From positions 52,501 to 116,500 of the forward strand of contig NW_027326702.1 in the NCBI RefSeq assembly GCF_030463535.1: a stretch of DNA of 64,000 nt, in the 5' to 3' direction. Below are positions 35,029 through 50,725 of the stretch, in pieces; positions within the stretch are counted from its first letter, which is position 1; each line of letters starts with the position of its first letter. The notes under the pieces are model-generated. The model made no database searches, had not been told where the DNA came from, and saw nothing but the letters and a program-made list of their open reading frames with translations. Position numbers and translations under genes: made by a program. This stretch comes from Salminus brasiliensis. Lineage: Eukaryota > Chordata > Actinopteri > Characiformes > Bryconidae.

Positions 35029-35418
35029 GGACTTTTATTTTGACAGCTATTTGCCAGCCGTTGCCTAGAGTGCGGTCTGATTGGCTCCTCAGCGGAGCTC
35101 CGGAGCTCTGCAGCTGCAGACTGTTGAGCGTTAAGGTGGATCAGGGCTGGTTACTGTATCTGCTCAGATCCAGAGACGAAGCCATTGAGATCTATTGATC
35201 CACATCTTCTAATAGTTTCATCCAGCGGACTCTGGACATCTGCTGGCCGCTCTTTTACCATGAAGAGCTTCTCTGTAGGAGAATATGGAAGGTGGGGCTA
35301 ACTGTAGCCCGGTCTCCAGTAAAGTGGAGAAGCAGCAGATCCAGCTGTGATCAGCACCTCCACACCTCTGTGCTCAGACTGCTCTGCTGGAGGAACACCA
35401 TCAGCTCTACTGTTGAAG
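35029..35418 (+). promoter_or_regulatory. Upstream module of zinc-finger gene D (long form)
   Basis: GGACTTTTATTTTGACAGCT, inverted CCAAT in CTGATTGGCTCCTCAGCGGA, GGAGCTCCGGAGCTC, the long leader with ACCATGAAGAGC, and exon end GTTGAAG|GTATGG (donor at 35419). It diverges from the module of gene C. Confidence 0.65.
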
Positions 35419-35799
35419 GTATGGAGGTGCTCCACTCTTCATCACACTGTTCTACATTTACTCTTAGACACATAGAAACCCTTTCAGAAGGAGCAACATT
35501 ATAGCCATTCGGCTGTTATGCATATACAGAGGTGTATTGTCAAGTCAAGTGGGTTTTATTGTCATTTCAGCTCTGTACAAATACACAGTGGAATGAAATT
35601 GCTTTTCCCAGAACAAAAGGTGCAACATGGAACAAAACAAGAACATAATACAGTATTATAAGCATTTCCAGTAGCCTTATCTGTAAATGACTGTCTGCAG
35701 TTGGAGCAGGGATGCTAATGTGGAGAAAAAGTTATACTTGATACCTGACAGAAATGACATTTGCCACCTTGTCTTCACCAGAATCAGAATTACAAAACA

Positions 35800-36160
35800 G
35801 AGGGTAAAAGCCCCTAGGTGTGCCCTGTTAGACTGATTTGTTTAAATGATTAATAGCTCTGAATGTCTACTCTTGGTTTGAACTGTAGATTTTTTTCTGG
35901 GAGAAAAGCAAGTCATTTTGAAGCTGTGGAAAGAGAAAACTAAGTCTTTAGATGGGCAGAACCAGTACAACAGTTTGGGATATCCTGAGCCAGGTCATGA
36001 AACAGGTCAGTCAAGGAGAGCTGTGAAGAAATCCCACAAACAGTCAGTAACCTCATCAGCAACCTCCACAGGGCAGGGGTGAAGGTATCTCAATTTGTAG
36101 AAATGTAGATTTCCATTTCCGATTGCAGGCTTGCATGGCTCCACTTGATTTGTTCCCGGG
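35800..36160 (+). mobile_element. Tc1-like transposon fossil in gene D intron
   Basis: CTAGGTGTGCCCTGTTAGAC, AATAGCTCTGAATGTCTACT and CCAGTACAACAGTTTGGGAT, then AGCAACCTCCACAGGGCAGG (reading SNLHRAGVKVS-like), which is Tc1 transposase sequence. It matches the fossils before genes B and J in order and position. Confidence 0.65.
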
Positions 36161-36370
36161 TTAAATCATTTGCATTTCCCAACCCAAACTAGGATTCTCC
36201 TGCACTTTGCCTTGAGCTCATTTTTCTTTGCTTCTTACAGAAATTAATGTCATCCTGTTCCAGGTCTTCTCCTGCTCCTAGTGTTGACTACTTGGTTGAA
36301 ATGTAGGAATACCCACAATCAGATCAAAGATTTTCTCAAAGATGTTAAACGTCTGAAAGAGGTGAAGAAC

Positions 36371-36952
36371 ATGGCAACCAGAAAAGTCTCCAATACTCAG
36401 CAAAAGTCTTCTCCTACAATTCGTAGACAAAGTGCAGACAAGAAGGAAGCTCACCACTGTTCAGACTGTGGAAAGAGTTTTAAACATCAGAGTAATCTCC
36501 AACAACACCAGCTCATTCACACAGGAGAGAAACCGTATCACTGTTTAGAGTGTGGGAGAAGTTTTAATCAACAGAGTCATCTCAACACCCACCGGCGCAT
36601 TCACACAGGAGAAAAACCCTATCACTGCTCAGACTGTGGGAAGAGTTTTAACCATCAGAGTACTCTCCAACAACACCAGCGCATTCACACAGGAGAGAAA
36701 CCCTATCACTGCTCAGACTGTGGGAAGAGTTTTAATAATCACATTACACTTCAGCGTCACCACCGTACCCACACTGGAGAGAAACCATTTCACTGCTTAG
36801 AGTGTGAGAGAAGTTTTTCTCTAGAGAGTAATCTCCAGCAGCACCAGCGCATTCACACTGGAGAGAAACCGTATTACTGCTCAGACTGTGAGAAGAGCTT
36901 CAGACATTCAAATACATTTAAGAAACACAAGTGCATTAAGAGCAGCTTGTAG
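36371..36952 (+). CDS. C2H2 zinc-finger protein D (5 fingers plus a degenerate last finger)
   Basis: A 193-aa protein, near-identical inverted copy of gene C. Same leader ([15 protein letters not shown], here QSADKK) and same five fingers; the last unit ends [11 protein letters not shown] because a deletion of about 40 bp removed the usual HGN-Q tail. The exon acceptor is at 36239-36240. The frame is open back to 36248, where TAA closes it, so no upstream exon can add in-frame residues in this frame. A 19-codon upstream ORF (36247-36306, [15 protein letters not shown]) precedes it. Confidence 0.88.
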   Translation: MATRKVSNTQQKSSPTIRRQSADKKEAHHCSDCGKSFKHQSNLQQHQLIHTGEKPYHCLECGRSFNQQSHLNTHRRIHTGEKPYHCSDCGKSFNHQSTLQQHQRIHTGEKPYHCSDCGKSFNNHITLQRHHRTHTGEKPFHCLECERSFSLESNLQQHQRIHTGEKPYYCSDCEKSFRHSNTFKKHKCIKSSL

Positions 36953-39529
36953 TTCGGTTCTGTTGGTCTGGGCCAAGCAAGAAAACGATCCATTGTTACA
37001 TTTCAGTCCTGGATTTCATTCATATTGACATTTGCAATCAAACCAAACGTAGGTGACGTATGACGGGAAACTGCAGGTAGTGGCTGTATCCGCGGGTCCT
37101 GCGTGAATTAACAAAAATAAATAAATAAATAAATTGATTAATTAAATCTGTCCTAAGCATTTTTGTTAGTATTAAACCACATTTTGAAACTTTGCATGTG
37201 TTAATTTGTTTATTCCTATACAATGATGTACATTTATGCTGTAAAATGTTATGTTACTGTGGCTGCATCCCAATTTAAACATGGCTCTCTTTTACTGAGG
37301 CAACTACACTAATGAATGCTGTTCTGAATATAGGTAACTTGTTTATTGAACAGTTTCTGAAGCATATTCATAAAATCAAACTATGATTTTGAGTGCAAAA
37401 ATGTTCTCTGTCAGCTTTAAGTGAAGCCTAACTAGCTAGCGCTTCAAGTAAACATAGTTTTTTTTATTTTTTTTTATTTTATTGCTCACCACACATCTCC
37501 AGCAACAGTTGAGCATGATCTGTCAGCTAGTTCCACTCAGGATTATGTCTCACTTATGTTCTTAAATAAAGGCTGGTTCAAACTTATGGCTTAAACTACC
37601 CATCAGAAAGTTGGCAATTAAACTTGGCAAGTAAATAAAAAAAAGTAGTAAAATACCACACTGCCAAAACACAAACTCTGCCAAAATACTCAATTAATAC
37701 ATTTTATTGCCCCTGTCAGTCATAGATCTTTAAAGTTGTCCTAACCCTAATATCACAAAAACGGCCCATATTACCAAACCCGACTGTCCTCACATGACAA
37801 CTGATAAAGGGTACAAAAACTGTAGGAGCCTATATCACCAAAATAGTAGTAAAATAAGTGTTAGGGTCGAAGATCACCAAGACGTCCCATACTATGAAAA
37901 TGGACAGAACCCACAGGGTGATTGCCCCGCCTAAGCTGTTAATGGCCATGTGTTTCACTTAGAGGTTTGACCTTATTTCATACAGTAGTGCTTCCCTTCC
38001 CAGATCACTCCTAGATCACTCTTTACTGTTCCAAGCCGACTCCTCTAAGATCAGTCCTCTGGATTACTCTTCTGTTCATTGCTTCAGGCTCACTCACTTC
38101 TCTTTTAATAAATGTTTTATTAAGTGTATTCATTAACAGTTCAGCTGAAGGTGGTAATATTGCAAATGTCAGCCAGCTTTATGAGTGTCAATAAGAGGAA
38201 AAATGTCTTGTGTCTTAAAGTTTAACCTCATCTTCATCACCATCGTTACTAAACCCAGGCATCCCTGTCCCAAGAAAAGTTTTTTTTTTCCATTTTTCTT
38301 TTGGTAATAAGGATTTGTACAATAGTGACAATATTTAAGTTAATATTTCTGTATGGCTCACAGTAAGTTTTTATTTGTGAATTTATCAGGCGATTTTAAC
38401 AGTTATTTGTCTAGGTTCAAACTGAATGTAAACATTGTTACTTTTAACCATAACCACAAGCTTATCAACTTAGAAGTTCACCTTATTAAATCCAAAACAC
38501 AAAACCCTGCCTTGAAATAAATCTTCTAATGTACTAATACACTAAAGAACTAAAATCTTACTGCACATTGTTTCTTATCAATTTCAGTAAGTTCTGAATT
38601 CTTCACTCTCTTGCTCTTCCAAATCCTGGTGAATTGCTTATGGCAAAGTCCGTGTCAGATTTAAAAGCATGAACTGGTGTGAACTGGTATGCAACGAATA
38701 TTTTTGCAGGTACTGGCCACTGAAATTATAAATGGGTGATGAACTTAAGGCTTGGCTTTGGTGAGAAACCCAGTGCAGGAATGGCGTAACATGCAGTGTT
38801 AATTGGACGTGGTGGTGGATGTACATCTGCTTGTTTTTAGATGATAAAATTCTGTCGCCAAAATGAATGCATATTAAATGTAAATGTAATTCCTGTGTAT
38901 TTATGGTACATAAATACACAGGAATTAACGAATGGAGAAATATGATATGATAAACTATGATAAAGCCAAAAAAGAAAAATGTTGAAACATTGTACCAAAT
39001 GCCAAAATTACATTCAGCATCCTGAAGATTGTCCTACCAAAAAGCCTCTTGTATTGTCTGTTTCCCAGCATTGTGATCATTGTGACCAGCAAGACTGATC
39101 AAACTGGCTGCCTGTGAAACTGCAGTTGTGATTCTATCTCAGCCTGTAAAAAAATATTAAATATGATTAGGGTATTTAAATGGTAAATATTTCTCCTGTT
39201 TTGTTCTGAATGGGGATACACAACAGCTTTACTTATGTTAATGAGTATGCAAAATAAATAAATGGGGTCGCTATTGGTTATCCCTTTCAAGTCTCTGTCT
39301 CTGAGCCTTGAGAATGTGAGCAGGCAGCATGTACCGTTAGCCACCAGCAGGGGGCCTGGCCAGCAAAGTATGAAAGCTGGTGGGGTAGAGCAAAGAACTC
39401 CAAGCCCCAGAATCCCCAGTGTTAATCAACGCTGACCAGACCCACCTGTGTGGCACGGTGTAAATACACCCAGCCAAACACACTTCCCCGTCGCACCTTT
39501 GTAGAGGGGCGAACGGTAACAGTGGGTTT

Positions 39530-39748
39530 AAGTTGTGAACAGAGAAAAGAAGCTGAAGTTAAAAGAGAAAAGTTTAAGTTGGGAACAGCGAAGAGAAGCT
39601 ATAGTGAAAAGAGAAAAGTTTAAGTTGGGAACAGCGAAGAGAAGCTATAGTGAAAAGAGAAAAGTTTAAGTTGGGAACAGTGAAAAGCTGAAGTGAAAAG
39701 AGAAAAGTTTAAGTTGGGAACAGTGAAAAGCTGAAGTGAAAAGAAAAA
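39530..39748. repeat. ~50-bp purine-rich minisatellite
   Basis: Four to five copies containing AGAGAAAAGTTTAAGTTGGG and AACAGCGAAGAGAAGCTATA, or the shorter AACAGTGAAAAGCTGAAGTG. The period is about 60 bp in the first copies and about 50 bp in the later ones. Confidence 0.85.
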
Positions 39749-40124
39749 ATCATTTGAGTTGTCTTTTGTTTGAGTAAACACCACTCCTGTTTTTTCCCTT
39801 TGTTTTCAAGCCCAACAGTCACCAAGCACACACCATAAGAGGGGTAGTTTCATGTAATAATAATAATAAATCAAAGTTTAACTGCACTTGAGTCCAAACC
39901 CCACACCACACCGTAACAAGAGAAGATCTCACTGCCCAACCAGGAACCACACAACAAGCCCTCAGTATAAAATGCTATCACATCCTTTGTCTTCTCTGTT
40001 TTACATGGTGTGACAAGTTGTGATCTAACCCAGCCTCCCCCAACAAAGGGGATCACCTTCTCTTTCAGGTCCAGCGTGAACCATATTAGAACATTCTTAT
40101 TCAGGGTATTAGTATGTTTTATCC

Positions 40125-40450
40125 TTAGAGAAAGCTTTGATTTAGCATTGATTTAGTCTCTGAATTTCAGCATTAAATGTCTATGAAGTTATATTGAATA
40201 CAAAATGTTTGAAGGCCATCAACATCAAATGATGTTATGTAGCCATTCAGTTTATTACAAGGCATTTCTATGAAGCAAAAAATAAATATTGAATCAACAT
40301 TAAATTATGTTTGCATTACATCATTTGATGTTGATGATGTAAAAATAAGCTTTAAACAATTTTTATTCAATATAATCTCATAGAAATCATTTGATGCTAA
40401 AATTGAGAAACTGAATCAGCATTCATATGGGCAAGAAAAAAGCTGTCCCA
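40125..40450. mobile_element. Palindromic AT-rich element (MITE-like)
   Basis: The left half (TTTAGTCTCTGAATTTCAGC ... CATCAACATCAAATGATGTT) is repeated in reverse complement in the right half (CATCATTTGATGTTGATGAT ... TTGAGAAACTGAATCAGC), each side about 130 bp. A related, more degenerate half occurs at about 50480-50605. No coding capacity; probably a non-autonomous DNA transposon, family not assigned. Confidence 0.6.
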
Positions 40451-40753
40451 CAAAAGCATGTATACTTTAAAAGCTCTCAGTAAGGATAAATACTAATACT
40501 AATAATAAATATGTAAATGTGCCTTTTAAGCCAATAAAGCACATATGGATTGACATGATGACAGTAATTTTACATACATTTTTTAAATGAGCGTAAGAAT
40601 GGCATAAATCAATGGGTACAAATAAAGAAAAACAAAGATCAACACTGATTTAATGCATTAGGAGATGCGGAAGTGAAGACTGGTTCATGTTGTATCTGGA
40701 TATTTCTTTTTAAAGTTAGTTTAAAAAATTATAGGTAAGCCTCATAGCGGTTC

Positions 40754-41161
40754 AGGACTTTTATTTTGACAGCCAGCTGTAACGCTATTGGCTCCTGAGC
40801 TGAACTGGAGTTCTGTCGTCTGATTGGTTCCTCAGCGGAGCTCCGGAGCTCTGCAGCTGCAGACTGTTGAGCGTTAAGGTGGATCAGGGCTGGTTACTGT
40901 ATCTGCTCAGATCCAGAGACGAAGCCATCGAGATCTATTGATCCACATCTTCTAATAGTTTCATCCAGCGGACTCTGGACATCTGCTGGCCGCTCTTTTA
41001 CCATGAAGAGCTTCTCTGTAGGAGAATATGGAAGGTGGGGCTAACTGTAGCCCGGTCTCCAGTAAAGTGGAGAAGCAGCAGATCCAGCTGTGATCAGCAC
41101 CTCCACACCTCTGTGCTCAGACTGCTCTGCTGGAGGAACACCATCAGCTCTACTGTTGAAG
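40754..41161 (+). promoter_or_regulatory. Upstream module of zinc-finger gene E (long form, two CCAAT boxes)
   Basis: GGACTTTTATTTTGACAGCC; inverted CCAAT boxes in GCTATTGGCTCCTGAGC and CTGATTGGTTCCTCAGCGGA; GGAGCTCCGGAGCTC; long leader; exon end GTTGAAG|GTATGG (donor at 41162). This is the most complete copy in the window. Confidence 0.68.
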
Positions 41162-41544
41162 GTATGGAGGTGCTCCACTCTTCATCACACTGTTCTACAT
41201 TTACTCTTAGACACATAGAAACCCTTTCAGAAGGAGCAACATTGAAGAGAACACAGAAGCAGCTTCGTGCAGGATGAGTGTAGAAACACTCATATATGCA
41301 GATGTTCCACAATGTGGGAATTAATGTGCAGTTATTTGTGGAACTAGGATTATGAATTTGCTGGGGTTTTTTTTTATTCTGACCCTCTAAACTTGGCATA
41401 TACGATCACAAAGATAACATTGTACTTTCTGCTTGTCAAATGTGAGACCAGAATTTATTAGCTAACAGACAAGACATATTACTGTACCATTTTCCCCTAT
41501 TTTGATCCTTGTAAGGGTTTTAATGAGAAGTAATGGTCTAATGG

Positions 41545-41945
41545 GAACTATTTCTCAAATAGTCTGTTGATTGTGACACACAGGTTATGACTTTAATGGA
41601 GCTTGCTCTGCAGACTGGGGCACAGGCAGTCAAGCTGCAACAGAAAAGAGCCTTACCCAAACTGTTACCCCAAAGTTTGAAGCATACAGTTGTCCAGAAT
41701 GTCTTGGTCTGCTGAAGCATTGTAATATCCCTTCACTGGAAGCAAGCCTTACATCACTGTGCTTGGTGATGTAAGGCTTGCTTGGCCATGGATACCCATA
41801 CAATGAAGCTCCCGGTAAAGGTTTGGTGCTGATGTCATGGATGCATGGCTAGGTGCTTTTTTTATACAGTTGTGGCAATGGGACAGAATGAAACACGTGA
41901 ATCCAATGATTGAAGTGTGTCCCAATAGTTTTCTTCATGTAACAT
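41545..41945. mobile_element. DNA-transposon-like remnant with a hairpin, in gene E intron
   Basis: Contains AAAGAGCCTTACCCAAACTG and CCAGAATGTCTTGGTCTGCT and ends near GTGTCCCAATAGTTTTC, a style common to fish non-autonomous DNA transposons. A near-perfect hairpin lies at about 41733-41783 (AAGCAAGCCTTACATCAC and its complement with an 8-nt loop). Confidence 0.45.
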
Positions 41946-42110
41946 ATCCCAAATATGCACATTTGTTAGAAACTTAAATGGTTTGTTAAGTTATATCCCC
42001 CTCCACCCACACACACACACACACATTTTCATTTCCCACCCCAAACTAGATTCTCTTGCATTTTTCACTGAGCTTAGCTTTTCTTGTTTCTTTGTTTCTT
42101 ACAGAAATGA

Positions 42111-42960
<850 letters not shown>

Positions 42961-45347
42961 ATACTTTTTGGGAAGTTGTTCATAGAGGGGAAAAAAAACT
43001 GCTGTTTCTTTCAACAGTTTCTGAAGCATATTATTAGAAGTAAATATAGTTGTGTGCTACACCCATATATTACATCTTCAGGTATTATATTATAATCTAA
43101 TATTGTTCTTAAAAACATTTTTAACAAGTGATTGTTTAACTAAACTTTAAAAATTTCACTCATGGTTGCTACCTTTAAATTAATAATTAAAAACAATACA
43201 TAAACCCATTTGATCATGGGATACATAATTAGGCTACTACATAGTGGATAAAAGCACCAAATAGTACCTAGTTCCTAAAAAAACACTGTTTGTAGCTTAT
43301 TTACCTTCTCTTCCAGATTGTGTGGTGTTCTCCTTGGAACAGCAGGATCAAGAAGATTTTATTACTTTGTGCACTCGTTGCTTTTGTCCGTACGTCTCCG
43401 CTTCCGCTGTGTTCTTCCTCTATCAGAGCAGTTTCCGTCTTCCTTTTTTGCATTAAAGTTGAAAATATAACCGTCAAATCAGATCTTTGATGTTGCTCAC
43501 CTAAAGGTCCCTGCAAGGGGGCATATATTGCTGTTGAGTGTTAGCCTTTTGTGGTGTAATTTATGCAACTGCTTGCTTCAGTGAAGTGGGTTGGGGAGAG
43601 ACAACGGATTCAGTAGTAGAATTGGAAATTTGGATGAAAACATTACGCCAAATCATCACCCAGTCCCAGAACACTGAAAGCTCATCAAACTCACTATTCC
43701 AGACTGGAATAGAGTAGTAGAGTATAATTCAGTATAACTGCATTTTGATGCTCATGACAACAACTGACTTTTGTATGTGAAGTTCAATAATAACAGTCCA
43801 ACCAGATCCCAAATCGCTAACAAGAGCACTGGAGGTACACCATCTTTTGCTTCTTTATAGAAGAAGCAGCTAATATTAGTTACTTTAAAGCCCTACTTAA
43901 GTCATTGTTTGTTACATCTCATGTTTTGAACTGTAATTGGCTTTATGTTCGGGACACTAAACAGCACTGAACTGTGTTTAATTTTAGTAATATCTAAATA
44001 ACATCTACAGAGACTCCTCTGCTGATACCTCCACTTGCAAATGTAATTTTCTATCCACTACAACCAAATCACCTTTCATTGTATTAGGTGAACAGTATTT
44101 TTGAATTATTCTGTAATATTTCTTTTGTAACCCTGCAGTAACTAGCCAAAAAGTCATTCCTTGGAATATGTCCAAGCTGTTTTTTTAAAGCCACAATGCT
44201 CAAGAGATGGTTAAATGACAAGTATTAGGAATAGTATGTTGTTGTTAACCTATTGTTGTAGACTCAATGCGCTACTTAATTTCGATAACTACCCTCTGCA
44301 CTAATGAAGGAAACCAAAGCAGGAGCAGGCACTGCAGAAAGGAGATTGCATCAAGACCCTCTATATTCTTGAAAAGTTTCCCCCCAAAAAAGTTGTTTTG
44401 ATGACTGCAGTTCTCTAATTAAGCCATGCTATTCTGCAGCTTAGCGATGGCAGATGTAAACATCTGGAGCTCCCCTCTTTCTCATCACTGAGTAGCTTGC
44501 TAGTGCAGCAGCTGAGGAGTTAATTGCTGAGGTACTACGCACCAGGAAACAAATCTACGTCCTTTCGAATTGCGACTATGCGATTTTTACCCCAATTCTG
44601 TCTGGCTGAGTTTGTGCTGGCTGGCTCAGAGTCAACAGTTAGAGAGATAATATAGTACTCTGTAAGGAGCACAGACTCTTTTGGCCTCCCAATCATATTT
44701 CAGACAAGTTGGAGCATATCAAACTTTTACATTTCTTTTACCTGACTCTTGAGCACATCACATTAATCTCAAGAGTCTAAACTAAGCATGAAAAGTGCAA
44801 TTTTAGGCATTTTATTTTATTTATACCTTAACTGATGCAGCAGCAACATACTGGTGCTAGTACATGTCTGACATTGAAGCATCATTTAAGGAGGAATGGA
44901 AAAAAGCCAACATCTGCCTTGTATATAGGTAAGCTCCAATATGTGCTGTGCTGCTCACCTCCAACTCCCGCTGCAGTCTGTACATATCAAGCTGATTGTC
45001 TTCCCACCCACAACCTTACCCAAAGTCATTTTTCACATTGCTTTTATTTTACTTCAGTGCAAATGGTGGCTCAAATCAGTTTCTCCTAGGTAACATAAGA
45101 CTTTTGTTTTGTGGAGATACCCAGTCTGGGTATTCTGTAATTTGCAATGATTGTAAAAATTGTGTAGTGTACCCAAGGATTTGCCTGGAGTTAATATCTA
45201 ATGAATTAAGCTTGACTGTAGGCTTCAATTATTTAGCACAAAACATTATCAATAGTTCTATGAATATATGCTTCAGAAACTGTTTAAAGCAACAGCTAAA
45301 AAATGTAAATATGAGACATAAATTGGTTTTAGGTGTGTTGCTGCCTT
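42961..45347. other. Intergenic region between convergent finger genes E and F
   Basis: Gene E 3' UTR with CAACAGTTTCTGAAGCATAT (43007), shared with other copies. Otherwise AT-rich single-copy-looking DNA. The small frames at 43301-43516 and 44835-45358 have no recognised domain and were not called. Confidence 0.35.
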
Positions 45348-46388
<1,041 letters not shown>

Positions 46389-46656
46389 TTAACATCTCAA
46401 TCTTAAAATCTTCCGATTGTGTGTATTTGTGAAGCAAAATTTTAACCAGGGAGGACAGTTGACAGTAGGAGCAGGAAGAGACTTGGAACAGGACAGTATT
46501 TACTCCTGAAAGAAGCAGAGAAAGTTTAATGCAAATGCAGAACAATACTCGTTCACGGCGGAAATGGAAATAAAAACATTTGGGAATAAGAAATGTATGC
46601 AGGGGGAGTATAATACATAGCAAATCAAATATTTAGGCGTGCAATGTCACTTTTAA

Positions 46657-46659
<3 letters not shown>

Positions 46660-46693
<34 letters not shown>

Positions 46694-46694
46694 C
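46660..46694. repeat. (TA)n microsatellite
   Basis: About 16 TA units in AT-rich DNA within the presumed first intron of gene F. Confidence 0.9.
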
Positions 46695-47282
46695 CTACCA
46701 TTGCTGGAACAAACCTTATCTTTACAGGAAAAATAAATTTTATACATCTATACAATTCACATATATATAAGTTAATGTAACATAATTGTAAAAGTGTGAA
46801 ATATTATTCCAAGTATTCTGGGTGATTTATATTGGTCTATTCATCATGACATACAAAAATATTACACGAACACACCTGCACAACTGATCAGCAACAGGGT
46901 GGACTGATTTAGACACCACAATGTCCAGCAGTCAACTAATCATACAGCAGTCCTATCTACATGGCCATTTTTTCCCTTCAAAAGTTTCTTTAAACTGAAA
47001 ATTACAGTCGTTTGAATAAGTTCTTTTGAAGTCCGTTCATTTCCATTAGTGACTGTTGTAGCACGCCATGCTGGTATTGCAAGCTCAGTGTTCTCTACTG
47101 GGGTCAAAAGAAAAGGAAAGAAAGTCATGACGAACGTCATCAACAGCAGCATCTCGATTAGGTGAACATGGTAAGACGAAGCTGCTTCTGTGTTCTCTTC
47201 AGTGTTGCTCCTTCTGAAAGGGTTTCTATGTGTCTAAGAGTAAATGTAGAACAGTGTGATGAAGAGTGGAGCACCTCCATAC

Positions 47283-47670
47283 CTTCAACAGTAGAGCTGA
47301 TGGTGTTCCTCCAGCAGAGCAGTCTGAGCACAGAGGTGTGGAGGTGCTGATCACAGCTGGATCTGCTGCTTCTCCACTTTACTGGAGACCGGGCTACAGT
47401 TAGCCCCACCTTCCATATTCTCCTACAGAGAAGCTCTTCATGGTAAAAGAGCGGCCAGCAGATGTCCAGAGTCCGCTGGATGAAACTATTAGAAGATGTG
47501 GATCAATAGATCTCAATGGCTTCGTCTCTGGATCTGAGCAGATACAGTAAACAGCACTGCTCCACCCTAACGCTCAACAGTGGCTCCGCAGAAGAAACAA
47601 TCAGACTAGAGAACTCCGCTCAGGAGCCAATGCCGTTACAGCTGGCAAATATCTGTCAGAATAAAAGTCC
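47283..47670 (-). promoter_or_regulatory. Upstream module of zinc-finger gene F
   Basis: Minus strand: GGACTTTTATTCTGACAGAT, inverted CCAAT in GGCATTGGCTCCTGAGCGGA, a second ATTG-like site altered to TCTGATTGTTTC, the long leader with ACCATGAAGAGC, and the exon end GTTGAAG|GTATGG (47283/47282). It lies about 1 kb upstream of gene F, same orientation. Confidence 0.62.
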
Positions 47671-48381
47671 TGCTACGATGATTCAATACTGATTAAATGT
47701 TTTGACATAACAACATAAAAAGTGTTTTCCTCCCAAAAAGTGTAAACTGTGTTTTAGTGGTGCTGAAATTCACATTTATCATTAATATCATTATTATTAT
47801 CATTATATGTTAATTTAGAAAACTACCACAAAATAGCACTTGCAGAGCAAATGCACAGTGAGTGGTAAATTGAATGTTGCTCAGTAAATTACAGACACAT
47901 CTTCACACGAATTAAAACTAAAGACAAACAAACAAAAAAAGTAACAACTGTTCAATCCATAAACAAACAAAATAGAATCTAAATATATGAGGAAGAAAAA
48001 CAAACACCATTATGGGGAAAAAGTACAAAAGTAATTTCATTATTTTAAACAATCTAGTACAATCAGGTTTGCAAACAATGAAATGCACAGGCATATTTTC
48101 ACAATTACAAAAAAGCACATAATGAAGGATGATGGAAGGGTAAATTTGTGAATTTCACAAAACAAATTCACAGAAGACAAACATGCCAATAATACAAAGT
48201 TTAGGCATGCAGCTAATGACAATGTTAAACAAAAACATGCTGTTGCAAAAATTGTCAATGTGGTGACAGGACTGTAATTCTATTGTGAGAAACAATACGC
48301 TTTTAGAATAAACAAATTTTAATATAAACAAGTTACCCAGATCTCTACAATTTGAGTTGGGACCCAGAATGGTTTTAGGTG
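47671..48381. other. Intergenic region between finger genes F and G
   Basis: AT-rich. The small minus-strand frames here lack domains. It includes the gene G 3' end region. Nothing further was supported. Confidence 0.35.
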
Positions 48382-49258
<877 letters not shown>

Positions 49259-49839
49259 TTATTTCTGGAAGAAACAAACAAAAAAGAAAACTTTTCATTT
49301 AATACAATATAAGCCCCTGCATATGACTCACATTACTGTTATTAATTCAGTCACAGCAATAACTGCTCACACTGTCAAGCACTAATAGTCCATTACTCCT
49401 AGTCCATTAGTTTTAAAATTTATTTAAAAAAACATCCAAGTCTCTCCATGAGCATAATTATATTGTGTTAATATGAGTATTGAGTATAAATGTATTTTAG
49501 CTGCTGTTACTGAACAGCAGCAGTAACTAAAGAAAATCACTTCATTGCCTTCCAGGCAGCAAAACTAGTTATGAAGTGGGCATGGACGGACAGTTATATT
49601 TTTCCACATGTGGAAAAGGTGTTAAGTTTCTACCCTCTGTTTTGAGATTGTGCACTAATGCAGAGTATGGGTTCTCCAGCACTGTTACACTCTTGAATGG
49701 TTCTCACACCTTACAACCCTCCTAACAGCCCTCAATCACCCACCATCTCTTAATCTACCAGCCATTGACCAGCAACAACCCCACCCAAACTACACATCTC
49801 TCAGGAAGAACTCCATTCTGCTCTAAAATGAACTGCTAT

Positions 49840-50173
49840 TAATTAAATAACTACATTAATTCCCACATTGTGGAACATCTGCATATATGACTGTCTCTAC
49901 ACTCATTCCACCTCCATGCTGAATCTCATCATCTATTTTACACAGAGTTTTATAAAGCCTCATAAAGATATACTTGAAGTGTGGACTGCTGATCAAAGCT
50001 GGATTTGCTGCGTCTCCACTTAAAATTAAACCTTGTTCAAATTAAATTTACCAGCTCCAGCTGCAGACCTCCAGAAGTCCACCGAGGCAGCATTCAAACA
50101 GCAGAACTCTACTTCCGCGCAGGGGCCAAAGACAGTACAGCTGGCAACTATTTGCCAAAATAAAAGTCCTGCA
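49840..50173 (-). promoter_or_regulatory. Upstream module of zinc-finger gene G (truncated)
   Basis: Minus strand: GTAAGCCCCGCAGGGTTGCA, GGACTTTTATTTTGGCAAAT, a CCAAT-box position altered to TTTGGCCCCTGCGCGG, then AAGTGGAGACGCAGCAAATC to about 49980. There it jumps to the far-downstream part of the module (TATCTTTATGAGGC), so the usual exon end and donor GTTGAAG|GTATGG are missing. Both the CCAAT sites and the donor are lost, so this promoter may be impaired. Confidence 0.55.
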
Positions 50174-50725
50174 ACCCTGCGGGGCTTACCTTGCTTCACT
50201 GTTATTCAATTTTTTAAACACAGACAACTAAATAAAATAACATAATGCATCAAATTCATATTGATCTCTGCCAGAATGTATTTATTTATGCACATTGAAT
50301 ACGTGCAAAATTCAGTGTACAATGCTGTTACCATGAACACACTCCTTCATATGTACTTCACTGGCATCCAAGTATTTATTGTGTTTTTGCTGTGTCAAAA
50401 AACATGTTTATATAATGATGATGATCATTATTATCATTAGTCAGAGATAAGTATACATGCACTACGATGTTGCCCAAATCAATGCTGATTTAGTGTCAGA
50501 AATTCAACCTTAACTGATGTCTACAGGGTTATGAAGTTATATTAATTAAGAACTGTTTAAAGGTTTTTCCATCTTAAAAATCAAATGATGTAATGCAGCC
50601 ATTATTCAAGGTTGCAATCCAACCTGCAAATAAAATAAAATACATAAAAAAAAACACAATTACCCATCAGAATAAAGGTTTTAAAGGTTTGTCTAATAAT
50701 GTCATGATGTTATTAAAGCCCTAAA

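Larger units (their letters stand above)
35029..38730. repeat. Right arm of the large inverted duplication
   Basis: Reverse-complement partner of 31370-34910; see that entry for landmarks. Differences include a retrotransposon-tail-like insertion at about 35535-35660 (TCAAGTCAAGTGGGTTTTAT), a Tc1 fossil at about 35800-36160, and a roughly 40-bp deletion right after the last codons of gene D. Confidence 0.85.
38731..40753. other. Intergenic region between finger genes D and E
   Basis: No gene was supported. Contains a tandem repeat (39530-39745) and a palindromic AT-rich element (40125-40450), listed separately. Confidence 0.5.
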
